Source: Psychrobacter sp. LV10R520-6
GTDB taxonomy: Bacteria > Pseudomonadota > Gammaproteobacteria > Pseudomonadales > Moraxellaceae
NCBI RefSeq assembly: GCF_900182925.1
Contig: NZ_LT900024.1
Span: 1,426,001-1,490,000 of the forward strand
DNA length: 64,000 bases
Direction of reading: 5' to 3'
How positions within the stretch are numbered: position 1 is the stretch's first letter; each line of letters opens with the position of its first letter. Position numbers and translations under genes: made by a program. This document shows, piece by piece, positions 18,383 to 28,071 of the stretch. A model generated the notes under the pieces. That model ran no database searches. It worked only from the letters and a program-made list of their open reading frames with translations, and was not told where the DNA came from.

Positions 18383-20170
18383 TTACTGCAACGGTACCAC
18401 TCGCATCACTTCCTCAAGCGTTGTCACGCCTTCGCTAATACGTTTTGCGCCAGATAAGCGTAATGGCTGTACGCCTTCGCGGTACGCTTGTTGTTTGATA
18501 ACATCTAAATTCGAATCTGCTGCCACCAGTTTCTTAAGCTCATTGGATAATGGCATAATCTCATATAAACCAATGCGCCCTTGATAACCGGTATGGCGAC
18601 AGTGCTCACAGCCCTGTGCGCTATAGATTTGCGTAGGCAACGGCGCGCGCCAAGGCTGTACCAATTCCTGCCATTGAATAGCAACCTCACTATCAGCAGT
18701 CACGGTCTGCGCTTGCTTACAGTGCGGGCATAGCGTTCGCAGTAGCCGCTGGGCCATCACGCCCAATATAGTAGCTGAGGTCAAAAACGGCTGGATACCC
18801 AAGTCATGTAAGCGCGTTATCGAGCTTGGCGCATCATTCGTGTGCAAGGTTGATAGCACCAAATGCCCCGTTAATGACGCTTGTACGGCCATATTTGCGG
18901 TTTCAGCATCACGAATCTCACCTACCATAATAATATCGGGATCTTGGCGCATTAATGAGCGAATACCATCGGCAAAGTGCAGATCAACCCCCGCATTAAC
19001 CTGCATCTGATTAAAGGCGGGCTCAATCATCTCGATAGGATCTTCGATAGTACAGACATTCACTTGCTCGGTCGCCAGCTGCTTTAATGTGCTATATAAG
19101 GTAGTGGTTTTACCTGAACCCGTCGGACCGGTGACCAGAATAATACCATTAGGATGGGCTGTTAGCTCATTCCACGTTTCTAACTGTTTACCAGATAAGC
19201 CAAGCTGGGCAAAGGTACGCACTAAGACTTCAGGATCAAACACCCGCATGACTAATTTCTCACCAAAAGCAGTGGGCAAAGTAGACAAACGCAGTTCGGT
19301 TTCCGTCCCTTTTGGGGTCCGCGTTTTTAAGCGGCCATCTTGCGGTTTGCGCTTTTCAGCAACATTGAGTCGCCCTAAGATTTTAATCCGTGCCGTTACT
19401 GCCACTATAATGGCTAGCGGCATCTCATAGACCGTATGCAGCACCCCATCAATGCGAAAGCGCACCTTTCCGGTCTCACGGCGCGGCTCAAGGTGAATAT
19501 CACTGGCACGCTGCTCAAAGGCATATTGCAGCAGCCAATCAACGACTTTGACAATATGCTGATCATTGGCATCGGGATTGGTATTATCACCAAGCTGTAA
19601 TAATGCTTCGACATTCGTGACATCAGCAGCAGCCCGTTTATGAACAGAATTTGCGCCCGCAATCGCTTGAGTTACTTGATAGAACTCTTGGCGATAACGA
19701 TTAATCTGCTCAGGATTGATATAGACCGTACGGAAAGTTTTAGATTTGATAATCTTTTCTATATTAGAGTGCCAATCGCTATAAAAGGGTTGATCTGTAC
19801 CAATCACCACCTCATCATTAGTGACTTCTATCGGTAATATATGTTGCGAGCGGGCGTACTCAAACGACATGATTTGCGTTACCGCTGGCACGTCAACTTT
19901 TAGCGGGTCGATACGCACGAGTGACATCTCGGCCTTTGCGGCTAACCATTGATTCAACCATGCCAGCGTCAGCTTATGGTCACGCTCCTGATCAAGAGCA
20001 TGACCATTGGCCAAACCAAACTCGCTAACCGTCAGCAGCGGATGTTGCGCTTTATCACGGCGACTGGTTACCACCAGATTGTAATCACGCTGATCAATCA
20101 CCTTATCTGCCAATAACTCATCGAGACACCAGCGCAGATCAACCACTAGCGAGAACTTCGGAACCGACAT
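18383..20170 (-). CDS. gspE: Type II secretion ATPase GspE
   Basis: This 595-residue cytoplasmic ATPase powers the pseudopilus. It has the N1/N2 MshEN-type region (residues about 60-165), then RASDIHLEPR, Walker A GPTGSGKTTTLYSTL (about residue 345), the Asp box TIEDPIEMIE, Walker B DPDIIMVGEIRDAETA, the His box LSTLHTNDA, and a zinc-binding pair CPHC...CEHC. It is encoded about 2 kb upstream of gspHIJK with tatD and a TetR gene between. The remaining gsp genes are outside the window, which fits the scattered arrangement in Moraxellaceae. The related PilB is less likely because gsp pseudopilins lie nearby. Confidence 0.9.
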   Translation of the reverse strand: MSVPKFSLVVDLRWCLDELLADKVIDQRDYNLVVTSRRDKAQHPLLTVSEFGLANGHALDQERDHKLTLAWLNQWLAAKAEMSLVRIDPLKVDVPAVTQIMSFEYARSQHILPIEVTNDEVVIGTDQPFYSDWHSNIEKIIKSKTFRTVYINPEQINRYRQEFYQVTQAIAGANSVHKRAAADVTNVEALLQLGDNTNPDANDQHIVKVVDWLLQYAFEQRASDIHLEPRRETGKVRFRIDGVLHTVYEMPLAIIVAVTARIKILGRLNVAEKRKPQDGRLKTRTPKGTETELRLSTLPTAFGEKLVMRVFDPEVLVRTFAQLGLSGKQLETWNELTAHPNGIILVTGPTGSGKTTTLYSTLKQLATEQVNVCTIEDPIEMIEPAFNQMQVNAGVDLHFADGIRSLMRQDPDIIMVGEIRDAETANMAVQASLTGHLVLSTLHTNDAPSSITRLHDLGIQPFLTSATILGVMAQRLLRTLCPHCKQAQTVTADSEVAIQWQELVQPWRAPLPTQIYSAQGCEHCRHTGYQGRIGLYEIMPLSNELKKLVAADSNLDVIKQQAYREGVQPLRLSGAKRISEGVTTLEEVMRVVPLQ

Positions 20171-20301
20171 ATTCTTCTTCTTTTATTATTAAATAAGTAG
20201 CGAAAGGTTTATTAAAACGCGCTATTCTATAGTTGAGCCACTTTAAAACAGACACAACAGTATGGCTGGGAGAAATTTTAGTAGCCTCTGGCGTGACGCA
20301 G

Positions 20302-21210
20302 TCACACAGCAAGTTTAACCGCTATTATCTGTAAATGGCCTTCTTCTATCGATTGAAAACTCACATCAACGGACTTATAGCGCATGATAAAAATACTATG
20401 CAATTCATTACGGCGATAAGCAGGCCGTGGATCTTGGGCGATCAAAGCTTTAATAGGCTCAATATCAGAGTCTATCAGCTGCTGCTGTATCTTATCTATA
20501 ACGGTTGCCACAGTAGTGTGTTTTTTGCTACTACTCTCAGTAAAATACCCTGAGCTAACAATTTCTCCACAAACAATTTCTCCAAACTGTTCTCGTGCCA
20601 GCTCAGTCATTACCACGGTTAATGGCGCTGGTGCTATTGGTGCAAATCCACTCTCAGCGTTAATATGAGCATCACTATAAGCGACATAAGGCTTAATATC
20701 GATAATTGGTGTGCCATCAATCATATCAGCGCCACTGATCATTAATAGCACACGTCCCTCTAATACTTCAATACGCTCAAGCTTCACCACTGACAGTCCT
20801 AAAGCGGAAGGACGATACATACTGCGACTGGCAAACACGCCTATTTTTTGATTGCCACCCAGCCTTGGCGGTCGTACTTGCGCGCGAAAATTCGTATTAC
20901 CATCGCTTTCATCTGAAGGCTTGGCTTTGTTAACATGGTTTGATTTGGTTAAATAGTTGTGATGAAACTGCCAACTGATCCAAATATGGCTAAATGCTTC
21001 TAATCCCACAAATGCCGCTGGCGTATCATAAGGCGCAATCATCTCAATCACACTGCTCAGCGCCACCAAATTCGGCTGCCTTGGCGCACCAAACTTCTGT
21101 GATAATGGCGCTCGATGATAGCCAATGATGGGCGCAACATGGCTGGTTTTCAGCTGACTAGTTTCAAAGTGACCCGTTTCAAAATTACTAGTTTCAAAGT
21201 GATCAGGCAT
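20302..21210 (-). CDS. trmO: tRNA m6t6A37 methyltransferase TrmO (TsaA/YaeB family)
   Basis: TrmO methylates N6 of t6A37 in tRNA-Thr using SAM. The 302-residue protein has the YaeB start VAPIIGYHRAPLSQKFGAPR, the segment LEAFSHIWISWQFH, RPSALGLSVVKLE and DGTPIIDIKPYVAYSD, and a C-terminal extension with DPRPAYRR. Residues about 4-24 form an imperfect repeat (HFETSNFETGHFETSQLKTS) encoded by roughly 18-base DNA repeats at 21140-21200. This is probably a repeat expansion of the N-terminus, not part of the fold. No ATG occurs nearer the conserved domain. Confidence 0.88.
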   Translation of the reverse strand: MPDHFETSNFETGHFETSQLKTSHVAPIIGYHRAPLSQKFGAPRQPNLVALSSVIEMIAPYDTPAAFVGLEAFSHIWISWQFHHNYLTKSNHVNKAKPSDESDGNTNFRAQVRPPRLGGNQKIGVFASRSMYRPSALGLSVVKLERIEVLEGRVLLMISGADMIDGTPIIDIKPYVAYSDAHINAESGFAPIAPAPLTVVMTELAREQFGEIVCGEIVSSGYFTESSSKKHTTVATVIDKIQQQLIDSDIEPIKALIAQDPRPAYRRNELHSIFIMRYKSVDVSFQSIEEGHLQIIAVKLAV

Positions 21211-21702
21211 AAACCAACTCCCAAAACAATAAACGCTCTATACAAAAAAGGTCATTAGAAAGATACGAAATTATTCGCTAACGATATTCCATTTTATCAT
21301 GCTACGGATGCCTTGCTTAGCGGATTTTTATTTTAAAGTTTGTTATTATGAGTGAAGATATTTATTGAGAATAACTTGCATTTATACTGTAGGGCACGCT
21401 GCTTTGACTTTACAGGCATTACTACGACCTTATATAGCACCAGAATAATGTTAAAATAGCTACTTATACCTTTATAACAAGCTTAGTTAACGCATAGCAC
21501 TATCGGTGTTTTAGATTGGTGTCTTGAACCATCTTTTGAATTTGCATACCGTTTTAGAGCTTCGCTTAATAGTACTCGCCTAAAGACTTGAATACATCAT
21601 TGTAAACATTCAACATTATAGAAAATCAACTTAATGCTAACGCTTAATTTAATACTCATTTAAACCTACTGCCGCAGACAGCAACCAATCAACGAGGACT
21701 TT
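21211..21702 (+). other. Intergenic region, nothing recognised
   Basis: These 492 bases lie between the divergent trmO and fpr genes. I see AT-rich DNA that must hold both promoters, but no gene, RNA or clear operator that I can support. AGGAC just before the fpr ATG is its ribosome site. Confidence 0.5.
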
Positions 21703-22476
21703 ATGTCAAAACTTCGCACCGAAACGGTCACAGAGGTTCATCACTGGAATGACGCTCTATTTAGTATAAAAACCACGCGTGACGACGGCTTACGCTTTCG
21801 TAATGGCGAGTTTGCGATGATCGGTATCATCGTTGATGGCAGACCACTGTTGCGCGCTTACTCGATTGCCAGTCCTAACTATGAAGAACACTTAGAGTTT
21901 CTTTCTATCAAAGTTTCTGATGGCCCATTAACCTCACGCCTGCAACATGTCAAAGTCGGCGACGAGTTATTGGTCAGTAAAAAACCAACGGGTACCTTAG
22001 TATTAGATGACTTATTACCCGGTAAACACCTATATATGCTGTCAACAGGCACAGGGCTTGCACCATTTCTGGCATTAGCGCGTGATCCTGAAGTATATGA
22101 GCGCTTTGAAAAAATAATTTTAGTCCATGGCGTGCGTTCTATCGATGATTTGGCATATCGTGATATGTTCGAAAACGAATTACCAAATGATGAAATCTTC
22201 GGTGAAGAGTTCCGTGAAAAATTCATTTACTATCCTACTGTTACTCGCGAAGACTTCAGAAATACCGGTCGTATTACCGACTTAATGAAGTCTGGCAAGT
22301 TCTTTGAAGATATTGGCTTGCCACCGATTAATAAAGACGATGACCGCGTCTTGATCTGCGGTAGTATGCCTTTCAATGCCGAGGTGTCAGAGATTTTAGA
22401 TGACTTTGGGCTGACAGTCTCACCGCGTATGGGTGTACAAGCGGACTATGTGGTCGAACGTGCTTTTGTTGGTTAG
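21703..22476 (+). CDS. fpr: Ferredoxin/flavodoxin-NADP+ reductase
   Basis: The 257-residue FAD enzyme exchanges electrons between NADPH and ferredoxin or flavodoxin. It has the FAD-binding RAYSIASPNYEEHLEF (RxYS motif), GPLTSRLQ, the NADP-binding STGTGLAPFLALARDPEVYERF and ICGSMPFN, and a C-terminal end VVERAFVG typical of bacterial subclass I/II FPRs. It is followed by tRNA-Leu, beyond which the foreign island begins, so fpr marks the last core protein gene before the insertion. Confidence 0.93.
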   Translation: MSKLRTETVTEVHHWNDALFSIKTTRDDGLRFRNGEFAMIGIIVDGRPLLRAYSIASPNYEEHLEFLSIKVSDGPLTSRLQHVKVGDELLVSKKPTGTLVLDDLLPGKHLYMLSTGTGLAPFLALARDPEVYERFEKIILVHGVRSIDDLAYRDMFENELPNDEIFGEEFREKFIYYPTVTREDFRNTGRITDLMKSGKFFEDIGLPPINKDDDRVLICGSMPFNAEVSEILDDFGLTVSPRMGVQADYVVERAFVG

Positions 22477-22502
22477 AAAAAGGTAATTATAATAAATAAT
22501 TC

Positions 22503-22530
22503 TTGACCTTCAAAATTAGGCTGTTATAAT
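22503..22530 (+). promoter_or_regulatory. Sigma-70 promoter of tRNA-Leu
   Basis: TTGACC (22503-22508) and TATAAT (22525-22530) are separated by 16 bases and followed by GC-rich ATGCAGCC. Transcription would start about 65 bases before the mature tRNA. Confidence 0.75.
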
Positions 22531-22603
22531 ATGCAGCCTATACAGCTTAACCCTGTAGCCCAATTCAATAATGTTCAGCAGCAACAGCATTATTACCTAA
22601 CAC

Positions 22604-22690
22604 GCCGGTGTGATGGAATTGGTAGACATGACGGATTCAAAATCCGTTGCCTTTAAAAGCGTGTCGGTTCAAGTCCGACCACCGGTACCA
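22604..22690 (+). tRNA. tRNA-Leu (anticodon CAA)
   Basis: An 87-nt class II tRNA with encoded CCA (22688-22690). The acceptor arm GCCGGTG pairs with CACCGGT. The anticodon stem ACGGA/TCCGT encloses TTCAAAA, giving anticodon CAA (reads UUG). A long variable arm and the T-arm GTCGGTTCAAGTCCGAC are clear. The intact 3' half is retained next to an integrase gene, the classic arrangement for island insertion. Confidence 0.96.
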
Positions 22691-22723
22691 ATACCTAGTT
22701 CTATACTATCTTATAGAGCCGCT

Positions 22724-22747
22724 AAAGCCCCTGATATCAGGGGCTTT
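22724..22747 (+). terminator. Hairpin terminator after tRNA-Leu
   Basis: AAAGCCCCTGA and TCAGGGGCTTT form a near-perfect palindrome with a very short loop, followed by GTTGT. It lies 34 bases after the tRNA, within what should be island DNA. Confidence 0.6.
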
Positions 22748-22855
22748 GTTGTATCTGACATCCTATACTGTCCTATGGATCTATCCTAATCCCTGCATTC
22801 TGAGTATACTGTCAAGTATACTGAACTTTGAGTGTGCTCATGGAGATCTAGGATC

Positions 22856-24213
22856 ATGGATAGGAAAGCGATCAGTTCCGACCGTAGTATCAGCAGTCAC
22901 AAGCCTGAATTAGTAAAATATTTTGTCCCTGTCAAAAATCATCCTAAACTTTTCCTAATGATACGTCCTACTGAGACGAAGTCATGGATGTATCGCTACT
23001 ACCCGCCTTCCAACCCTAAACAAAGTATTATTTCTATCGGTATATATCCAAGTATCTCATATGCTCGTGCCTGTGAAGTTTGGCGGGAATATGAAGATTT
23101 TTTAAGCAAAGGTATTGACCCTAAAATCCATCGTGAAGATTTAAAGAAAAGTATTATTAGTAAAAATAAAAACTCTTTTAATCATTTTGCATGGGAGTAC
23201 TTTGATGGTCTTGAACAAACTCAAAAAGGTAATACGTTAATTCGTAAGAAAGGTCGCTTAGAGCTTATCTGCTCTTATATTGGCAATGAGCCTATTAGCG
23301 AGATTGGATCACCTAAAATGCTTGAAGTACTGCTAGACATTCAAGCTAAGTCTTTAAATAAAGACGGTAAGCCTACAGACAAATCTGAACGCTGTGCAGG
23401 TATCGCGAGTGATGTATTCATCTATGCTAGTGCTCGAGGATTTTGCAGCACCAACCCTGCTTCATCATTAAAAGCCAATTGGCCAAGTCTAGCTACGGAC
23501 ACCGCCCTGCTGTGACTAAGCCTAAAGACTTGGCTAAACTACTGCGTGATATCGAGACCCTAGAAGGTGATCTGAATACGATTAATTCCCTTAGGCTATT
23601 GGCACTGCTCTTTGTGCGTAATGGTGATCTTCGAAGGATGAGATGGGCTGATTTAGATTTAAAGGCTGGCAGGTGGCAGTTAAAGCCCTTAAAAGGGCAA
23701 GGCAAGGTAAACATGGTCAGAGATATGGTTGTTCCCCTCCCTCTTCAGGCAGTTGCAATTCTACTTGATCAGCAGAACATTAACGGACATACAGAATATG
23801 TCTTTTTTAGCCAAACGGCAAAAAAACATCATATCATCTCAGACGCTACCGCTAATAACCAGCTACATAAATTGGGCTATCAAAATATACATTGTGCACA
23901 TGGCTTTAGAGCTACAGCAAAGACCATACTGCAAGAGCAGTTAAAGTACTCTCTTGTGCTTGTTGAGATGGCATTGGGTCATACTACCAAAGATCCTAAT
24001 GGAGGTGCTTACGGGCGATTTGATTACATTGATGACAGAGCTGAGATGATGCAAAAGTGGGCAGACTACTTAGATGCACTGAGAGAAGGTAAAGATACAG
24101 CAGAGTTTAGAGCGGATGCGCAAACCAAGTCTGGTGCTAATGCCCAGCTACAAGATTTGATTGCTCAGCTGGGAGAGGACAAGGTATTGGATATGCTGAG
24201 AGATAGGGTTTAA
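22856..24213 (+). pseudogene. Tyrosine recombinase (P4-like tRNA-site integrase), frameshifted
   Basis: Two overlapping frames together make one integrase of about 450 residues. The first part (22856 to about 23480) has the DUF4102-like N-domain (KSWMYRYYPP, ISIGIYPSISYARA) and core-binding domain. The second (about 23481-24213) has the catalytic domain: Arg in LLFVRNGDLRRMRWADLDL, His-x-x-Arg in HGFRATAKT, His in ALGHTT, and Tyr in AYGRFDY. At about 23480 the expected ...KAN-LAKSSYGHRPAVTKP needs one extra T, so a single-base deletion breaks the gene. I chose the ATG at 22856 (AGGA upstream); a GTG lies 24 bases earlier. Either the island is immobilised or this is a sequencing error. Confidence 0.85.
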
Positions 24214-24289
24214 TCCTATCTGAAGTATAAATATCAACGAAAATTGAAAGATACATTATTAAGTAAAAGGCTATTTTTAGATTATTTGC

Positions 24290-25864
24290 TTAACTGGCTA
24301 ACATTCTTTCGTATTCTTCATCAAGATAACTTTCTACCTTTTCAGAGCTTACTTTACCAACGTAATACCAGTTTTTTATTTCTTTGAGAGCAATTGATCC
24401 AAATCTTGCGTAAGCAACTACGTTAGATTGCATAATGAAAGTTACTAAATTACCGCCTGACTTCAATGCAGCATGTCCAGCATCAATTAATGATAATGTC
24501 CCATGAGATATAAGTAACATTCTAACCATCTCAGGATGTTTTGTAGAAGGCAATGCATCCGTCCAACTCTTCTTATGATAAAACTTTTGTTTAACAAGAT
24601 ACATAAGCCTTGTCAAAAGTTCACATATCAAAACAGGAACTGCCATTGCAAGACCATGTCTGGCATCGTACCCTTTTTGAAATGCCATCACACAAGCTTC
24701 AGCAAAACTACCCTTATCCTTGTCATTAACGTTGAACTTCCCAAAATCTAATAACTGAAGTAATGAGTAAAAAGGTATAGGGATGCCGCTACCCCTTTTT
24801 TCGGGAGACTGTCCTCTAGTTCCAGATGAACCTGCTATATCAGAGAATAAATGGCCTAACCAATTAGCAAAACCACAAAATATTTTAGCAATAAAATTAC
24901 TGCCACTTAGCTTAAATTCCGAATCAATTGAAACCAATTTTCCAGAAGCAATGAAATGAGCTTTATTAGTGAACTGATCTAATATAGAGAAAAATAGACC
25001 TATTAAATCAGGTGAATGCCCCAAGCTCATAATGTGATGGTTTTTGGTATTCATGTCAAATAATGAACCAACGTCTGCAGTGTGTCTATGATCATAATTT
25101 ATTCTATACTTTTTTTCTAGAAATCCAATTGCACTCTGTATTGTATCTTTACCATCTCTTGAACCTTCCCAGCCTACTAATTTAGCGAATTTTATGACTG
25201 CTTGATCTACAAGATTATCTGCTGATTTTGTGAGAGGACTGTTATCTATAACGTTTACATTATTATTCTTACCGACACTACCGAGATTAAAAGATACAAA
25301 ACAAATATCTATAATTCCCGATACTACTCCTGACGTTACCGCAAGCATGTAATCATACTTGTCACATTGAGCTTTTTGATAGGTAAAATCTTGCTTTACC
25401 ATCTGCTCAAACTCAACTCTTTGAGAGTCGGACATCAGTTTTTTGAACGGATCATCAGATAAGTCAATATCATTTTTCAATGCATATTGTTCATACACGG
25501 AATAAACATCATCCAAGTTTTTGTTAGAGTCGTAATCAATAGTTTCGAGTTGTCCAATTTGATGATATTTTTTTGGCTTATCTTCTAATATATAACCCTC
25601 ATTATCAATAAAATAGAACTCTTCATCAAAATCAGCAAAGAACTCTTCTGAGAGAGTCATAAATTCTTCGCTATCTGTATCTTCAACATGATCTAAGAGA
25701 GAGTAAGCTTCACTTATCAAATCAGCTACTTCGTCTTGGCTTGATTTCAATTTAGCTAGCTCATTTGATACCTCACCAATTTTAGTTTCTGACTTTTCAG
25801 TAAGATGCTTCTGAACTAGCATCACATTTGCTTGCTGAGTCGTATCCAAGAACTTCTGGGTCAT
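24290..25864 (-). CDS. Unknown 524-residue protein, second gene of the pair downstream of BREX
   Basis: I do not recognise this family. Residues about 15-75 are predicted coiled coil with heptad-like Leu/Glu, then a very acidic stretch. A hydrophobic segment (about 172-195, LAVTSGVVSGIIDICFV) may be a membrane helix. A striking conserved-looking core, NHHIMSLGHSPDLIGLFFSI, occurs at about 272-291, and a second hydrophobic part (GLAMAVPVLICELLTRLMYLV) at about 400-420. The start codon overlaps the stop of the 661-residue gene by ATGA, so the two are translationally coupled. It is the last gene before the integrase, convergent with it. A membrane-associated partner or effector is a guess from these segments only. 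Confidence 0.75.
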   Translation of the reverse strand: MTQKFLDTTQQANVMLVQKHLTEKSETKIGEVSNELAKLKSSQDEVADLISEAYSLLDHVEDTDSEEFMTLSEEFFADFDEEFYFIDNEGYILEDKPKKYHQIGQLETIDYDSNKNLDDVYSVYEQYALKNDIDLSDDPFKKLMSDSQRVEFEQMVKQDFTYQKAQCDKYDYMLAVTSGVVSGIIDICFVSFNLGSVGKNNNVNVIDNSPLTKSADNLVDQAVIKFAKLVGWEGSRDGKDTIQSAIGFLEKKYRINYDHRHTADVGSLFDMNTKNHHIMSLGHSPDLIGLFFSILDQFTNKAHFIASGKLVSIDSEFKLSGSNFIAKIFCGFANWLGHLFSDIAGSSGTRGQSPEKRGSGIPIPFYSLLQLLDFGKFNVNDKDKGSFAEACVMAFQKGYDARHGLAMAVPVLICELLTRLMYLVKQKFYHKKSWTDALPSTKHPEMVRMLLISHGTLSLIDAGHAALKSGGNLVTFIMQSNVVAYARFGSIALKEIKNWYYVGKVSSEKVESYLDEEYERMLAS

Positions 25865-27846
25865 TTGAAGAAACCTTTAAGCATCGATCTTGTTTTTTCC
25901 ACTGATTTTTTAGTTTTTTCAGCAGATTCATGAATCTTATCTTTAGCTTCTTTAGAAAGAATAGAGCTTTCTTCTTGGTTTTTAGGTAGCTTTTCATCTA
26001 CCTCATCAATACTCGCTTCAAAATTATGTTTTTGAAGCGATAGAGTATCAGAATTATTATTTTCTAACTGCTTATAATCTCTATCCTCTTCTATCCCCTC
26101 AAATGAGTTGTTTTTACTTGATGAATCTGTATTCAAATTGTCTGAGTCATCGCTCTCAGAGTGCTCATTACTATCATATTTTTCTTTGTAACTCGTAAAC
26201 ACACCTTTAAGCTTTGTAGCTCCTGAACGAGTTTTAGCAGATAATACATCCGAAGTATTAAAGTAGCCGATAATATCAAAGACCTGCATTAACTCTTCTG
26301 CATGATCAACATTTATTTCTTTTTTCAAAGTAAGTACTTCAACCGCTTCAAATGATTCATTACCCTCATTATCCTTAACTTTTTTCTTAGCAGTAGTTTG
26401 ATAATAGTATTCTAATATGAATACTTTGTGTTGTTGCATGGAAGGTGAAATGGTCAGGTCATTAAGCTTAGCCAGATCAAGTATTGTTGGACATTTGCTT
26501 TTATATACTTGACTTTGAACATTATCTTTAATGTCGCCTAAAGCTTTACCACCTCTAGACATTGTCTTTAACATTCCGACTAGCTTGGCAATATTGTCTT
26601 CATTATTATAGTTGTTTTTTATAGCATCATTTAGCTGAGTGACAATACCATTTATATCATTCATCAATAAAGAAAGTGCCTCCTGGTTTTGCTTAATGAT
26701 TTCATTTAACATCAACCTCCGTTTTTCATGCTTTGCAATTACATCTGTTCCTGTCATTTTCCTTAAACCATGATAGGTACCCACTCCAAGTAGTACGATA
26801 ACTCCAATACCAGTCACCATACCTGACATACCTAGAAGCCCACCCATACCTAGAGTAGCTAAGCCTGAGGTTATACCAGCTGCGGAAAGACCCATTACTG
26901 AACCTGATATATATATAGCTGCTAGTGGTGTTCCAACAGCAGCAGCATTCATGCTAAGCTTTTTCATATTCTCGATTATTTCTGAGTCAGTTGTTTCATC
27001 ATCTAGCACTGCCCTATCATTTAATATAGCTTGTTTGACAATCCCTTTATCTTCCTCTGTAATATTTATTTTTGGTAATATATTATTAAGAAATCTAAAT
27101 TGGTCGTTAAATTTTTCTTTAGAACTAGAATGTATATTAACTAAGTCCTTGTACAAAGATATATGTAGGTTTCTTAATTGTCCCGCAGGGGCTTTAGTCT
27201 CAATAACTTTGAGTAAGTCTTCAACAGCTAGTACTTCCTCAGGGTAAGCTATGCTAGCTCTAACTTTATTTCTAGACTCTGATTTTAACTTCAACCTTGT
27301 CATTAAAAGTAAAAGCTCAGAAATTTCCTTTTCGTCAATAATACCGTCATCATCAAGTGTCATTCTAACCATGATACTCATATAGGCTATTTTTAAATCT
27401 TCATCCATATTTTCGATTGCTACATTCTGATGCGCATCTTCAAAACTATCGAAATTACTGATGACTTCATTTATTACTTCTACAAACCCACTAGCCGAAA
27501 ACTTACTGCTTACAATTCTAGGCATGCTTATAAAATCTTCATTATTCAGCATGATGATTATAGAATCTTCCTGACTTAAACTGACTTTCTTGATTTGCGA
27601 AAAATCGACCTTCTTAACTGAATCTTTATTTTTTATATAAAATCCACTACCTACAAATAACAGTCCATCTTTTACGTTACCTAGTAAAGAATTATCATAA
27701 ATAGCTACAATACTATTCACATCAGCATCAAAATCAAACTCTTTAATGGCATTATCAATTTTCTTTTTAGGTATTTCTGGAGCTACGTATATATTTCCGC
27801 CTAGACTATTTAATTTATCACGTAAAAACTCGTTTATATCCTGCAT
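25861..27846 (-). CDS. Unknown 661-residue protein with PH-like, TerB-like and glycine-rich membrane regions
   Basis: The function is not recognised. Residues about 35-115 look like a beta-rich bacterial PH-type domain (GLLFVGSGFYIKNKD, followed by a strand pair). Residues about 140-275 are helical with an acidic calcium-site-like segment (MTLDDDGIIDEKEISELLLL) reminiscent of TerB-type domains. Residues about 300-365 are Gly/Ala-rich and hydrophobic, probably two or three membrane helices. The rest is helical, ending in an acidic Ser/Asn linker and Lys-rich tail. It occupies the position of brxL after pglZ but has no Lon or AAA+ motifs. A 225-base gap separates it from pglZ, so it may have its own promoter. 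Confidence 0.78.
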   Translation of the reverse strand: MQDINEFLRDKLNSLGGNIYVAPEIPKKKIDNAIKEFDFDADVNSIVAIYDNSLLGNVKDGLLFVGSGFYIKNKDSVKKVDFSQIKKVSLSQEDSIIIMLNNEDFISMPRIVSSKFSASGFVEVINEVISNFDSFEDAHQNVAIENMDEDLKIAYMSIMVRMTLDDDGIIDEKEISELLLLMTRLKLKSESRNKVRASIAYPEEVLAVEDLLKVIETKAPAGQLRNLHISLYKDLVNIHSSSKEKFNDQFRFLNNILPKINITEEDKGIVKQAILNDRAVLDDETTDSEIIENMKKLSMNAAAVGTPLAAIYISGSVMGLSAAGITSGLATLGMGGLLGMSGMVTGIGVIVLLGVGTYHGLRKMTGTDVIAKHEKRRLMLNEIIKQNQEALSLLMNDINGIVTQLNDAIKNNYNNEDNIAKLVGMLKTMSRGGKALGDIKDNVQSQVYKSKCPTILDLAKLNDLTISPSMQQHKVFILEYYYQTTAKKKVKDNEGNESFEAVEVLTLKKEINVDHAEELMQVFDIIGYFNTSDVLSAKTRSGATKLKGVFTSYKEKYDSNEHSESDDSDNLNTDSSSKNNSFEGIEEDRDYKQLENNNSDTLSLQKHNFEASIDEVDEKLPKNQEESSILSKEAKDKIHESAEKTKKSVEKTRSMLKGFFK

Positions 27847-28071
27847 TTTATTACCTTATTTTATTAGTTTGATTTTTACTTAATTAAATATTCGAAATAC
27901 TTGGTAATCCATTATCCACAACATACCTCAGACTATGTATAACAGGTTTTTGAAAAACCCCACCTTAAACAAACCACTTATAACAATCAATTTCTTTACA
28001 GCGATCCGCTAATACAAACTGATCAAACTATTGAATTTTTAAAGTAAACAGAACAATCAGTTTAAAAAACA

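Noticed and set aside
23443-23560. Programmed frameshift in the integrase gene
   Set aside because: No slippery heptamer or stimulatory structure is visible at the junction; a one-base deletion is simpler.
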